The notes under the pieces were generated by a model. The model was given only the letters and a program-made list of their open reading frames with translations, had not been told where the DNA came from and made no database searches. Of a stretch of 64,000 nucleotides of DNA, positions 34,410-42,927 are shown piece after piece. The DNA is taken from contig NZ_JAEHOB010000005.1 in the NCBI RefSeq assembly GCF_016464705.1, positions 1 to 64,000 on the forward strand, in the 5' to 3' direction. How positions within the stretch are numbered: the first letter of the stretch is position 1; each line of letters opens with the position of its first letter. The stretch is from Qaidamihabitans albus (GTDB taxonomy: Bacteria; Actinomycetota; Actinomycetes; Mycobacteriales; Pseudonocardiaceae). The position numbers and the translations under genes were made by a program.

Positions 34410-35795
34410 ATGGTGCGCATGGCAGGCGACGACGACATCGATCTCCGTACCCTGGTCGGCTCCGCGGAGGTGCGTGCCCGCGGCAAGGCCCTGCGGGACC
34501 TGACACCCCCGGCCGTGCACGACCACGAACCGGCGGGCCCGGACCGGCCGGGGGCCGCCGAGTTCGTCCGCCGCAGCCACGAGGACAGGCTGCCGGAGCT
34601 GCTCGGCCTGCGCGTGGCCCGGATGGCCGACTCCCCGTTCGCCTTCTTCCGCGGCGCCGCGGGGCTGATGGCCGCCGACCTCGCCGGCACCCCGGCCAGC
34701 GGGCCTGCGGCCCAGCTCTGCGGGGACGCGCACGCGGCGAACTTCGGGCTGTACGGCACTCCGGAGGGCGAGATCGTGATGGACATCAACGATTTCGACG
34801 AGACGGTGCCGGGCCCCTGGGAGTGGGACCTCAAACGGCTCGCCGCGAGCCTGGTGCTGGCCGGCCGCGAGGGCGGGCTGGCCGAGGACAACTGCCGCGA
34901 GGCCGCCGAGGACGTGGTCAAGTCCTACCGCCGGACCGTACGCGAACTGGCCGAACTGCCGTTCCTGCGCTCGTGGAACGCGCTGCCGGACGCATCGGTG
35001 CTGAGCAAGGTCAAGGCCGACGAGCTCATCGACGACTTCGAGAAGGCGGCGAAGAAGGCCAGGAAGAACACCAGCGCCAAGATCGTCGCCAAGCGCACGC
35101 AGGAGTACGAGGACGACGAGACCGGTCTGCGGCGCCTGCACTTCATCGAGGATCCGCCGGTGCGCACGCACGTGGACGACGCGACCGAGCAGCGGGTGAT
35201 CGACGGGCTCGAAGCCTATGTGGACACCCTGCGCGAGTCCCGGCGCAACCTCATCGGCAGGTATGCGGTGTCCGATGTGGCGTTCCGCGTGGTCGGGACC
35301 GGCAGCGTCGGCCGCCGCTGCTACATCGCACTGTTGCACGGCAACGAGGACGAGGCCCTGGTGCTGCAGCTCAAGGAGGCGGCGCCGTCGGCGCTGCAGC
35401 CGTTCCTCGGCGCCGCACCGCACGAGCACGAGGGCAGGCGGGTCGTGCACGGTACCCGGCTGGTGCAGGCCGAGACCGACATCCTGCTCGGCTGGACGAC
35501 GGTCGACGGGCGGCCCTACGTCGTGCGCCAGTTCCGGAACATGAAAGGCGACATCGATCCCACCGGCCTGGACGGCGACCACCTCGACGACTACGGCAGG
35601 CTCGCGGGGGCGCTGCTGGCGCGTGCGCACACCCGCTCGGTCGACCCGCGGCTGCTGGCCGGCTACTTCGCCGAGGACACCGAGATGGACGAGGCCGTCG
35701 GCCGCTGGGCGGTGCGCTACGCCGACCTGACGGAGGCCGATCACGCCGACCTGGTCGCGGCGGTGAGGACCGGCAGGCTGCCCGCCGACTCGTGA
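34410..35795 (+). CDS. DUF2252 family protein
   Basis: 461 residues from ATG 34410, or 458 from ATG 34419. The kinase-like DUF2252 pattern is clear: FAFFRGAAGLMAADLAGTP, LCGDAHAANFGLYGTPEGEI, VMDINDFDETVPGPWEWDLK and FRVVGTGSVGRRCYIAL. The HxxN and DFD residues resemble those of aminoglycoside phosphotransferase folds, so a phosphotransfer activity is plausible but unshown. Function unknown. Confidence 0.85.
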   Translation: MVRMAGDDDIDLRTLVGSAEVRARGKALRDLTPPAVHDHEPAGPDRPGAAEFVRRSHEDRLPELLGLRVARMADSPFAFFRGAAGLMAADLAGTPASGPAAQLCGDAHAANFGLYGTPEGEIVMDINDFDETVPGPWEWDLKRLAASLVLAGREGGLAEDNCREAAEDVVKSYRRTVRELAELPFLRSWNALPDASVLSKVKADELIDDFEKAAKKARKNTSAKIVAKRTQEYEDDETGLRRLHFIEDPPVRTHVDDATEQRVIDGLEAYVDTLRESRRNLIGRYAVSDVAFRVVGTGSVGRRCYIALLHGNEDEALVLQLKEAAPSALQPFLGAAPHEHEGRRVVHGTRLVQAETDILLGWTTVDGRPYVVRQFRNMKGDIDPTGLDGDHLDDYGRLAGALLARAHTRSVDPRLLAGYFAEDTEMDEAVGRWAVRYADLTEADHADLVAAVRTGRLPADS

Positions 35796-35834
35796 GTGGC
35801 AACCCGCGTTCTAACTCGTCTACGCACTCACGAC
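35789..35834. repeat. 46-bp palindromic intergenic repeat, copy 3
   Basis: Same length and outer stem (CTCGTGAGTG/CGCACTCACGA). The inner part is more diverged (GGCAACCCGCGTTCTAACTC). It overlaps the last codons and stop of the DUF2252 gene by seven bases and lies in front of the convergent CorA-like gene. Confidence 0.8.
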
Positions 35835-35845
35835 GGCGGGGGCGC

Positions 35846-36946
35846 TCAGCGGGGTGCGGTAGGGACGAGTGCGCCTGCGACCCAGAGCATGCCTACCAGG
35901 AGGGCGACGAGCAGGGCACCCGCCAGGTAGTGCATCGGCCGCGCCCGCCACGGCAGCCGCCGCAACGCGACGAAGATCGCGAGCAGGGCCGTCGCGCCGA
36001 TCGGCAACAGGGCGCGCCACGCGCGGTCGAGCGTGTCCAGGGGCAGGAAGGCCTGCGCGCCGTAGAACGACAGGATCAGCGCGGGCAGCCCGAGTCCGGC
36101 GGCGGTCGCGGCCGCGGCGACGTTGAAGTTCTGCTGCGCCTCGGCGTCCTGGGCAACCGCGATCGTCGACATGCTCTGCAGCAACCGCTGCAGCCGCGCG
36201 ACCTCCTCGTCCAGCAGCACGTCCAGCGAGTCGACGTGGCGGAGCGCGAGGTGATGCATCCGCGCGGGCACCGGTGCCTCAGGGCCTGGCGCGCTCTCCG
36301 CGCGGCTACGCCGGTAGGCCTCCTCGTCCCCCAGCCACAGCCACAGCCCGTCGCGCCGTGCCGCGCGGGCCTGGTCCCGGGCTCGGTTCAGCGCGATCGA
36401 GAGCTCGACGATCTCGGCGAGCAGGGGGCGCATCGCCTCGCGCCGGCGGCTCGCCAGCTGGTCCGCGAACCGCCGCTCCAGCTCGTAGCACAGCCCGCGG
36501 ACGCGGCTGACCTCGTTGTGTGAGGATTCCGCGGCAGCCTTGGCCAGTACCGCCACCACGCTGCGCTCGTCGCCGGAAACCGGGTGCGCGGGCTCGGCCA
36601 GGGATGCGGCGAGCAACTCCTCCGCCCGCGGCCCGATCTCCGGGACCTGTGTCCACGCGTGGCGCTCGGACCAGGCCGCGCACAGCACCAGCGTGAGGGC
36701 GGGCAGCCCGGCGCCGGCCGCCGCGATGCGCAGCCTGCCGACCACGAGCGTGCGCGCCCCGTGCTCGCCGAGGAGCCGTAGGAACGGCACGACCCGATAC
36801 GTCGTCGCCCCGGATCGTTCGAACGGCCTCGTCTCGTCCGGGTGGCTCTCCCCGGCGTCGTACTCGACCCGCACGCGCGCCACGGCACCGTGCCGGGGAG
36901 GATGCGACGTACCCGCGAACACCGGCAGCTCACGGAACGACCCCAT
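35846..36946 (-). CDS. membrane protein with CorA-like C-terminus
   Basis: 366 residues. The first 40 residues are hydrophilic, and the middle is long-helical (LLDEEVARLQRLLQSMSTIA). The end holds two membrane helices, roughly residues 278-298 and 312-330, plus a further hydrophobic stretch at about 338-362. The layout of a long helix ending in QQNFNVAAAATAAGLGLPAL then ILSFYGAQ resembles CorA/Mg transporters, but the GMN ion filter is replaced by YGAQ. I infer a divergent CorA-like protein without the usual selectivity. It is convergent with the DUF2252 gene. Confidence 0.5.
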   Translation of the reverse strand: MGSFRELPVFAGTSHPPRHGAVARVRVEYDAGESHPDETRPFERSGATTYRVVPFLRLLGEHGARTLVVGRLRIAAAGAGLPALTLVLCAAWSERHAWTQVPEIGPRAEELLAASLAEPAHPVSGDERSVVAVLAKAAAESSHNEVSRVRGLCYELERRFADQLASRRREAMRPLLAEIVELSIALNRARDQARAARRDGLWLWLGDEEAYRRSRAESAPGPEAPVPARMHHLALRHVDSLDVLLDEEVARLQRLLQSMSTIAVAQDAEAQQNFNVAAAATAAGLGLPALILSFYGAQAFLPLDTLDRAWRALLPIGATALLAIFVALRRLPWRARPMHYLAGALLVALLVGMLWVAGALVPTAPR

Positions 36947-36994
36947 GGTGACACCTTAGGGTGACACCCGGCCGAAGATCATGGTTTCGCCGCG

Positions 36995-37666
36995 ATGCAG
37001 CATGAGCCCGTGCCCGACGCTCCCCTGACCCCCCGGCTCGGCGGGTTCACCGCCGCCACCACGGCGTTCGTCGCGCTGCTACTGGGCCTGATTCACTCCG
37101 GCGAGCGGCTGCCGGGCACCGTGGATCGGGCGGCCGCCGACGCGATCGACGCGGCGTTCTCCGGGCGGGAGGGTCTGCTCCGGGTACTGGTGCTGCCGAC
37201 ACATCCCGCTGTCGTGCTCGCGGCGACCGCCGCGATCGTGGTCACGTCACTGCTACGGGGGCGCCGCCGGGCGGCGGTGCTCGCGCTCGCCGCGCCCGCG
37301 CTGACCGTGCCGCTCAACACCTGGGTGCTCAAGCCGCTGACCGGCCGCTACTACGACGACCATCTCGCCTATCCCAGCGGGCACACGGTCAGCCTCGTCA
37401 CGGTGCTCACCGTGCTCGCCCTGCTCACCGCCGCGGGCCCGCGCACCCGTGCCGTGGTGGCCGCGAGCGCCGTGCTCGTCGTGCTCGCCGGGACCGGGAT
37501 GGTCGGGCTGGAGTACCACTACGCCACCGACGTCGCCGGTGGTGCGGCGTTCGCAGTGGCGGCGACCATCGGCCTCGCCGCGCTCGCCGGCAGGTTCCTA
37601 CCCGGTGGCGGCGGGCAGGGCGGCGGCGTCGCGGGCGAGCGCGGTGAGCCTGCTGACCGCGCGTAG
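36995..37666 (+). CDS. PAP2 family phosphatase
   Basis: 223 residues with five to six membrane helices. The three phosphatase motifs are KPLTGRYYDD, AYPSGHT and YHYATDVAGG, with the catalytic histidines in the second and third. It should remove phosphate from a lipid such as undecaprenyl pyrophosphate or phosphatidate at the outer membrane face. Its glycine-rich last 23 codons overlap the 3' end of zapE on the other strand by 69 bases. Confidence 0.88.
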   Translation: MQHEPVPDAPLTPRLGGFTAATTAFVALLLGLIHSGERLPGTVDRAAADAIDAAFSGREGLLRVLVLPTHPAVVLAATAAIVVTSLLRGRRRAAVLALAAPALTVPLNTWVLKPLTGRYYDDHLAYPSGHTVSLVTVLTVLALLTAAGPRTRAVVAASAVLVVLAGTGMVGLEYHYATDVAGGAAFAVAATIGLAALAGRFLPGGGGQGGGVAGERGEPADRA

Positions 37667-38641
37667 GTACTTCTTCCGGTAGCCCCCCGCCAGCATCTCC
37701 TCGGTGAACAGCTCGCCGAGCGACCGGCCGGACGCCACCACCGGCACGGCGCGGTCGTACAGGCGGTCGGCGAGAGCGACGAGCCGCAGCGCCACCGTCT
37801 GGTCGGGCGCGGGACGCACACCGCGCAGGTGCACCACCGACACGCCGTCGACGAGCCTGCCGTAGCGCGACGGATGCAGCTGCGCCAGGTGCTCGCACAG
37901 GGCGTCGAAGTCGTCCAGCGTGGCGCCCGGACGGGCCTGGGCCGACGCGGTGACCTGCTCGTCGCTCACCGGCTCGGGTGCCTCCGGCAGTCCCCGGTGC
38001 CGGTAGTCGGGACCGTCCACGCGCACCACGGCGAACCGCGCGGAGAGCGACTGGATCTCCCGCAGGAAGTCCTCGGCGGCGAAGCGGCCCTCGCCGAGCC
38101 TGCCGGGCAGCGTGTTCGACGTCGCCGCGACGAACACGCCCGCCGACGTGAGCTCCCGCAGCAGCCGGGTGACGAGCATCGTGTCGCCGGGGTCGTCCAG
38201 CTCGAACTCGTCGATCGCGAGCAGCCGGTGCCCGGAGAGCCTGCGCACCGCCTCGGCGAAGCCCAGCACGCCAACGACGTGCGTGAGCTCGACGAACGTG
38301 CCGTACGCCTTGGGCTCCGGCACCTCGTGCCAGATGGAGGCGAGCAGGTGGGTCTTGCCCACGCCGAAACCGCCGTCGAGGTAGAGGCCCGGGCTCTCCG
38401 GCTCGCCGGCCTCGCCCCTGCCGAACAGCGCCCGCCAGCCCGAACGCGGTTTCCGCCCTTCACGGACCCGTTCCGCGAAGGCGGAGCACGCCGCGACCGC
38501 CTCGGCCTGACTGGGCTCCTCCGGGTTGGGCACGTAGGTCGAGAACCGGACGGCGTCGAAACGCGGCGGCGGAACCAGCGTCGTGATCAGCTCGTCCGCC
38601 TCGATCTCGGGCCGGCGCGCGGCCAGCTGCGCAGCGGGCAT
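37598..38641 (-). CDS. zapE: cell division ATPase ZapE (AFG1 family)
   Basis: 347 residues from ATG 38641. Walker A is GGFGVGKTHLLASIWHE and Walker B is LLAIDEFELDDPGDTMLV. AFG1-type blocks include FVAATSNTLPGRLGEGRFAA and YRHRGLPEAPEP. ZapE works at the division septum in proteobacteria, and its role in actinomycetes is less clear. It overlaps PAP2 tail-to-tail. Confidence 0.88.
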   Translation of the reverse strand: MPAAQLAARRPEIEADELITTLVPPPRFDAVRFSTYVPNPEEPSQAEAVAACSAFAERVREGRKPRSGWRALFGRGEAGEPESPGLYLDGGFGVGKTHLLASIWHEVPEPKAYGTFVELTHVVGVLGFAEAVRRLSGHRLLAIDEFELDDPGDTMLVTRLLRELTSAGVFVAATSNTLPGRLGEGRFAAEDFLREIQSLSARFAVVRVDGPDYRHRGLPEAPEPVSDEQVTASAQARPGATLDDFDALCEHLAQLHPSRYGRLVDGVSVVHLRGVRPAPDQTVALRLVALADRLYDRAVPVVASGRSLGELFTEEMLAGGYRKKYLRAVSRLTALARDAAALPAATG

Positions 38642-38765
38642 GCCGGTCAGCGTAGCCACCGCGGTGCGGCGCACCGGCCGGGTCCGGGTCGAATCGAGAC
38701 GCAGCCCACCCCGCCGCCCGCGCACCCGAATGGCCACCGGAGAAGGGCCATGTTGGGATGAGCCC

Positions 38766-39539
38766 GTGCATCGCCTGTGGCCCTTACCGCCGGACGACTC
38801 GTCCGGCCCGCTCACCGACGCCGACCTGGAAGAGATCTACGGCTACCCCGCCGGGCTGTCCGGGCCGTGGGTGCAGGCCAACTTCGTGTCCTCCGCCGAC
38901 GGCGCGGTCTCGGTCGGCGATCGCTCGGCGGGGCTCTCCCACCCGGCGGACAAGCGCATCTTCGCGCTGGGCCGCGACCTCGCCGACGTGGTGCTGGTCG
39001 GCGCGGGCACGGTGAAGGCCGAGAAGTACCGGGGCGCCAGGGCGGGTGAGCTGCGGGTCGAGCGCAGGCGGCGGCTCGGCCTCTCCGACGTGCCGCCCAT
39101 CGCCGTGGTGAGCGGCCGCTGCACGATCACCCCCGACGACCCGATCGTCGCCGACACGGTCGTGCCGCCGATCGTGCTCACCACGGAGAGCGCACCGGCG
39201 CACCGGCGCGCCGACCTCGCCGCCGCGGGGGCGGAGGTGCTCACCGCGGGTGAGCACAGCGTCGACCTGCGCGCCGCGCTGGGCGCGCTGGGCGAGATGG
39301 GGCTCCGCCGCGTCAACTGCGAGGGCGGCCCGCACCTGTTCGCCACGCTGGTGGCGGAGGACCTGGTCGATCAGCTCTGCCTCACGATCGCACCGCTGCT
39401 GGCCGGTGCGGGCGCCGACCGCATCGTCGCGGGCCGCGCAACCGACGTGCCCCGCGGGCTGCGGCTGGTCTCGCTGCTGCACGAGGACGGGTTCACGATG
39501 TTCCGGTACCGCAGGCGGCACCGCGAAACGGACGGATGA
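38766..39539 (+). CDS. pyrimidine reductase family protein (RibD C-terminal-like)
   Basis: 257 residues from GTG 38766. RibD_C motifs are present: WVQANFVSSADGAVSVGDRS, ADVVLVGAGTVKAEKYRGAR and GLRRVNCEGGPHLFATLVAE. It resembles the NADPH-dependent reductase of riboflavin synthesis without the deaminase half. Many actinobacteria carry such stand-alone copies of unknown substrate. Its stop overlaps the sigma factor start (ATGA), so both are in one operon. Confidence 0.85.
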   Translation: MHRLWPLPPDDSSGPLTDADLEEIYGYPAGLSGPWVQANFVSSADGAVSVGDRSAGLSHPADKRIFALGRDLADVVLVGAGTVKAEKYRGARAGELRVERRRRLGLSDVPPIAVVSGRCTITPDDPIVADTVVPPIVLTTESAPAHRRADLAAAGAEVLTAGEHSVDLRAALGALGEMGLRRVNCEGGPHLFATLVAEDLVDQLCLTIAPLLAGAGADRIVAGRATDVPRGLRLVSLLHEDGFTMFRYRRRHRETDG

Positions 39540-40114
39540 GCGCCTCCGACCCGACGCTGCTCGCCCGCTCGCTCCGCGGCGAGGCCGGGGCCTTCGACCA
39601 CCTGGTGCGCAGGCACACCCCGCGGATGTACCGGGTGGCGCTGCGCATCACCGGCACCGCCGCCGAGGCCGAGGACGTGGTCCAGGAGGCCTGGATCTCC
39701 GCATGGCGGGGGCTGCCGGAGTTCCGCGGCGACTCGGCCGTCTCCACCTGGCTGTACCGCGTGGTCACCAATGCCGCGCTCGCCTACGTGCGCAGGCGCA
39801 GGCCGACCGTGTCCCTCGACGCCGCCCTCACGCCCGGGTCTGGCGACGGATCACCGCTGATCGGCGCGGGCGTGTTCGCCGACTTCCGGGCCGATCCCGA
39901 GGGGCAGGTGCTGCGCACCGAACAGGTCGAGGCGGTGCTGTGGGCCATCGCCGGGCTCGACGTCTCGCAGCGGGTTCCCCTGGTGCTGCGCGAGCTGGAG
40001 GGGCTCAGCTACGAGGAGGTCGCCGAGGTGCTGGAGGTCAGCGTCCCGGCCTTGCGTTCCCGGCTGCACCGGGCCAGGGTTGCGTTGCTCGCGAGACTCA
40101 AGGAGCGGTCATGA
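39536..40114 (+). CDS. ECF RNA polymerase sigma factor
   Basis: 192 residues. Region 2 is FDHLVRRHTPRMYRVALRIT then EDVVQEAWISAWRGLPEF. Region 4 is QRVPLVLRELEGLSYEEVAE then VSVPALRSRLHRARVALL. It has the length of a group IV sigma factor, and no anti-sigma factor with a zinc motif follows. Instead a chain of Gls24/AmaP-type envelope-stress genes follows with ATGA/GTGA overlaps. I infer that it controls this envelope-stress operon. Confidence 0.88.
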   Translation: MSASDPTLLARSLRGEAGAFDHLVRRHTPRMYRVALRITGTAAEAEDVVQEAWISAWRGLPEFRGDSAVSTWLYRVVTNAALAYVRRRRPTVSLDAALTPGSGDGSPLIGAGVFADFRADPEGQVLRTEQVEAVLWAIAGLDVSQRVPLVLRELEGLSYEEVAEVLEVSVPALRSRLHRARVALLARLKERS

Positions 40115-40578
40115 GTGCCGGCGGGGACCCCCTCGACGATCCCCAGTGGGAATGGGTGCGTGCGACGGCGCGTGCCCCGGTCCCCACGCCGGCCGGGCTG
40201 ATCGAGCGGGTGCTGCGGTCGGTGCACGGCGTGCGGGGCACGCTGCTCTCCCGCCCGCTCGACATCCGGCAGGACGGCGGTCTCCTCAGGATCGGGGAAG
40301 GCGCGGTGGTCCTGCTGGCCCGCAGGCTCGGGGCCGAGCTCGGCGCGGAGATCGGCGGGCTGCACGTCTCCGCGGTCGCGCTGGACACCGATGGCACCGG
40401 CGGCACCGGAGCCGGGAACAGGGCTGTGCTGGACGTTGTCGTCACGGTCGAGTACCGCGGTGGCGCGGATGCGGCGGCGGAGCTGCTGCGGTCGCGGCTG
40501 CAGGCCGCGCTGGCCGCGCAGCTCGGCACGACGGCGCTCGCGGTCAACGTGCACATCGCGGACGTGTATGAGTCATAG
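40111..40578 (+). CDS. Gls24/Asp23-like protein 1
   Basis: 155 residues, ATG overlapping the sigma factor stop. Weak Asp23-type pattern: LIERVLRSVHGVRGTLLSRP, then AVLDVVVTVEYRGGADAAAE and TTALAVNVHIADVYES, the last being the typical end of Gls24 proteins (VNVHIxDV). The N-terminal part is unusual. In this place it could also act as the partner or inhibitor of the sigma factor, which would be new. Confidence 0.6.
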   Translation: MSAGGDPLDDPQWEWVRATARAPVPTPAGLIERVLRSVHGVRGTLLSRPLDIRQDGGLLRIGEGAVVLLARRLGAELGAEIGGLHVSAVALDTDGTGGTGAGNRAVLDVVVTVEYRGGADAAAELLRSRLQAALAAQLGTTALAVNVHIADVYES

Positions 40579-40676
40579 CCCGATCGGGCGAGCCACCGGA
40601 AGACCGCGTGGCGAAACGGCATCGTAGCCGGAGTTGGGACTTCGATCTCCCTTCACCACTTGGAAAGGAGCAGTGC

Positions 40677-41147
40677 ATGGCGCAGAACAGTGCGGCCAGG
40701 ACCGACACCGAGACCGTGCCCGCCGCCCGCGCGGCGGCGACCGCGGCACTCAACGAGGAGGGCACCGCGGGCAAGACGACGATCGCCTCCTCGGTCGTGC
40801 AGAAGGTGGCCGGTATCGCCGCCCGCGAGGTGTCCGGTGTGCACGCGATCGGCGGTGGCGTCTCCCGCGCGTTCGGCGCGATCCGTGAGCGCATCCCGGG
40901 CTCCGGCACCGTGACGACCTCGGGGGTCTCCGTCGAGGTCGGCGAGAAGCAGGCCGCCGTCGATCTCGACCTCGTCGTCGAGTACGGCGCGCGGATCGTC
41001 GACGTCGCCAGGGCCGTGCGCCGCAACGTGATCTCCACCGTCGAGCAGATCACCGGGCTCGACGTGATCGAGGTGAACATCGCGGTGAACGACATCCACC
41101 TGCCGGAAGAGGACGAGGCCGTGGAGCCCACCTCCCGCGTGGAGTGA
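40677..41147 (+). CDS. Asp23/Gls24 family envelope stress response protein
   Basis: 156 residues from ATG 40677 behind GGAAAGGAGCAGTGC. The full family pattern is present: TTIASSVVQKVAGIAAREVS, GVHAIGGGVSRAF, VDLDLVVEYGARIVDVARAV and NVISTVEQITGLDVIEVNIA. Asp23 proteins cluster beneath the membrane, held by AmaP, which is encoded downstream here. Likely the main structural member of the set. Confidence 0.92.
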   Translation: MAQNSAARTDTETVPAARAAATAALNEEGTAGKTTIASSVVQKVAGIAAREVSGVHAIGGGVSRAFGAIRERIPGSGTVTTSGVSVEVGEKQAAVDLDLVVEYGARIVDVARAVRRNVISTVEQITGLDVIEVNIAVNDIHLPEEDEAVEPTSRVE

Positions 41148-41151
41148 GGCG

Positions 41152-41454
41152 ATGACGGACGAGGAGCTTGCGGACGCGATCGCGCGTGAGGTGAGCGCGC
41201 ACGCCGCCGTGATCCGGCTGGACGAGGGCGGGCTCGGCACTCTCGCCACGCACCTGCCCGGTCGCAGGGTACGCGGTGTGCGGGTGGGGGCTCCGGGCGA
41301 GCCGATCGCCCTCGGTGTGGTGCTGCGGCTGGACAGGAGCCTGCCTCGGGTGACCGGGGAGCTGCGAGCCAGGGTGCGCGCGATCGCGGGCGAGGTGCCG
41401 GTCGACATCGAGGTCACCGATGTCGTCCCCGTCACCGCGAGGGCCACCAGGTGA
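41152..41454 (+). CDS. Asp23-associated small protein
   Basis: 100 residues. It contains LADAIAREVSAHAAVIRLDE and PVDIEVTDVVPVTARATR, a shortened Gls24-like layout. It starts 4 bases after the Asp23 gene and ends in a GTGA overlap with the next gene. Probably part of the same submembrane assembly. Confidence 0.65.
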   Translation: MTDEELADAIAREVSAHAAVIRLDEGGLGTLATHLPGRRVRGVRVGAPGEPIALGVVLRLDRSLPRVTGELRARVRAIAGEVPVDIEVTDVVPVTARATR

Positions 41455-41747
41455 CGGGAACGGCGCCGGAGCCGGACCGGGAGGCCGAGCGGCGCAGGCG
41501 GGCCGAGTTCCGGGCCTACGTCCGGCGGCACCACCCCGATGTGGGGGGCGACCCGGACGAGTTCGCCGCCGGACTGGCCCGGTTCGACCGCGCGGGCCGG
41601 GAGCGGCCTGCGGAGCAGCCGCCCGGGGAACCCGACCGGTTCGACGCGCCGGTGGTCTTCGTGGCGCGCCGGGGCGGCCTCGCCGGTGCCGTGGCCCGGA
41701 TCAGGAACTGGCGGCGCCGGCGACGGCGTCCGCCGCGGGTGAGCTGA
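41451..41747 (+). CDS. small protein with an HPD motif (J-domain-like fragment)
   Basis: 98 residues from GTG 41451. FRAYVRRHHPDVGGDPDEFA looks like helix II, the HPD loop and the start of helix III of a J domain, the part that contacts Hsp70. The rest is charged and ends in an arginine-rich stretch (WRRRRRRPPR). Full J domains are longer, so the likeness may be partial. No DnaK gene is near. Confidence 0.5.
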   Translation: MTGTAPEPDREAERRRRAEFRAYVRRHHPDVGGDPDEFAAGLARFDRAGRERPAEQPPGEPDRFDAPVVFVARRGGLAGAVARIRNWRRRRRRPPRVS

Positions 41748-41778
41748 GCGGCCGCCCCGCGTACCGGAGGTCAGGCAG

Positions 41779-42000
41779 ATGAGCACCGGGGACACCGAGG
41801 ACACAGCACAAGGAGCGCAATCCATGAATGCCACCCAGACCGGGGTTCTGGCCGGTCTCGTACTCGGCCTCGCCGCCTCCCAGGGCTTCGGGGCCTTCCT
41901 CATCACCTTCGCGGTCGGCGTGATCGGCCTGGTCGCGGGCCGGGTACTCGACGGCGAGCTCGATCTCGGCGATGTCTTCGGCCGGGGCAAGGACCGGTGA
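41779..42000 (+). CDS. small membrane protein of the Gls24 operon
   Basis: 73 residues from ATG 41779 (site GGAGGTCAGGCAG) or 58 from ATG 41824 (site CAAGGAGCGCAATCC). Both sites are strong. GVLAGLVLGLAASQGFGAFL and FAVGVIGLVAGRVL form two hydrophobic segments. It resembles small DUF2273-type proteins often found with Asp23. It ends in a GTGA overlap. Confidence 0.65.
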   Translation: MSTGDTEDTAQGAQSMNATQTGVLAGLVLGLAASQGFGAFLITFAVGVIGLVAGRVLDGELDLGDVFGRGKDR

Positions 42001-42326
42001 CCGAACCCGAGGACCGGGGCACCCTCGAGATCGCCCACACGGTCGTGCGCAAGGTCGCCGAGCACGCGGCAGGCCGGGTGCCGGGCACGGCCACGGTGCG
42101 GCGTGGACCCGGCCGGGGCGCGGGGGTACGCGTGTCCGGGCACGGCGCCGACGTGGACCTCAGGCTGGACCTCGCCCTGCACTACCCCGTCCCCGTTCCC
42201 GAGGTCGTGGCCCGGGTGCGGGAGCAGGTGACCGGTGAGGTGCAGCACCTCACGTCCTACCACGTACGTGGGTGCGCGGTGACCGTGTCCGCTTTGCTGC
42301 CCGAGACGCGGCCCCGGGTGCGCTGA
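41997..42326 (+). CDS. Asp23/Gls24 family protein 2
   Basis: 109 residues from GTG 41997. LEIAHTVVRKVAEHAAGRVP, VDLRLDLALHYPVPVPEVVA and LTSYHVRGCAVTVSALLP match the Asp23 fold. It is a third Gls24-like protein in the operon and may form mixed filaments with the others. Confidence 0.82.
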   Translation: MTEPEDRGTLEIAHTVVRKVAEHAAGRVPGTATVRRGPGRGAGVRVSGHGADVDLRLDLALHYPVPVPEVVARVREQVTGEVQHLTSYHVRGCAVTVSALLPETRPRVR

Positions 42327-42334
42327 GAAGGAGC

Positions 42335-42370
42335 GGCCCGCCGGCGCGGCAGCGTCCGCGCAGGCGGGCC
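42335..42370 (+). terminator. hairpin inside the Gls24 operon
   Basis: GGCCCGCC (42335-42342) pairs with GGCGGGCC (42363-42370), with extra GC pairing inside. It lies between the Gls24 gene and the TTG start of the DUF6286 gene and has no T-run. It may lower readthrough or protect the upstream mRNA rather than end transcription. Confidence 0.4.
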
Positions 42371-42390
42371 CGGAGATTCAGGAGCCACAG

Positions 42391-42927
42391 TTGCGGATAC
42401 TGGTCCGTCTACTCTCGACACTGCTCGCGCTTGCCGTGGCCGCCGCGGGTGGTCTGCTGGCGCTGGAGACCGCGTGGCAGTGGTGGCGCCCGGACGGCGC
42501 GCCGCTGCTGCTGCCGTGGCCGCGCTGGCTCGACGCGCTCGCCGGCCTGCGCTGGGACGCGCCCGTGGTGCGCCTGACGGCCGCGCTCACCGCGCTCACC
42601 GGGCTGGTGCTCATGCTGGTCGCCGCCGCCGCGCGCCGCCGCGCGGTCCGGCTGCACGACCCGGCCACCGAGGTGAGCGTCACGATGTCACCCCGCTCGC
42701 TGGCCCGTGCCGTCGGACAGCACGTACGCGCGCAGGACAACGTCTCCGGTGCCACGGTGACCGCGAACGCGAAGAAGGTCCGGGTACGGGCCCGGAGCGC
42801 GCTGGAGGACGAGGAAGGGCTGCGGCCACGGCTGACCGAATCGGTGTCCACATTGCTCGGTGACGTGCCACTGGTACGCCACCCGAAGGTATCCGTTGTC
42901 GTCGACTCTCCCAAGGACCGCCGATGA
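42391..42927 (+). CDS. DUF6286 membrane protein
   Basis: 178 residues starting at TTG 42391 behind CAGGAGCCACAG. Two N-terminal membrane helices (LLALAVAAAGGLLALETAW and LTALTGLVLMLVAAAARR) precede a cytosolic domain (VSVTMSPRSLARAVGQHVRA, VSGATVTANAKKVRVRARSA). The family is found with Asp23/AmaP genes in actinobacteria. The rare TTG start may keep expression low. Confidence 0.8.
   Translation: MRILVRLLSTLLALAVAAAGGLLALETAWQWWRPDGAPLLLPWPRWLDALAGLRWDAPVVRLTAALTALTGLVLMLVAAAARRRAVRLHDPATEVSVTMSPRSLARAVGQHVRAQDNVSGATVTANAKKVRVRARSALEDEEGLRPRLTESVSTLLGDVPLVRHPKVSVVVDSPKDRR

Noticed and set aside
42335-42370. Operon-ending terminator before the DUF6286 gene
   Set aside because: The hairpin is real but short, without a T-run, and the genes on both sides belong to one functional set. 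It is listed only as a possible attenuating structure.
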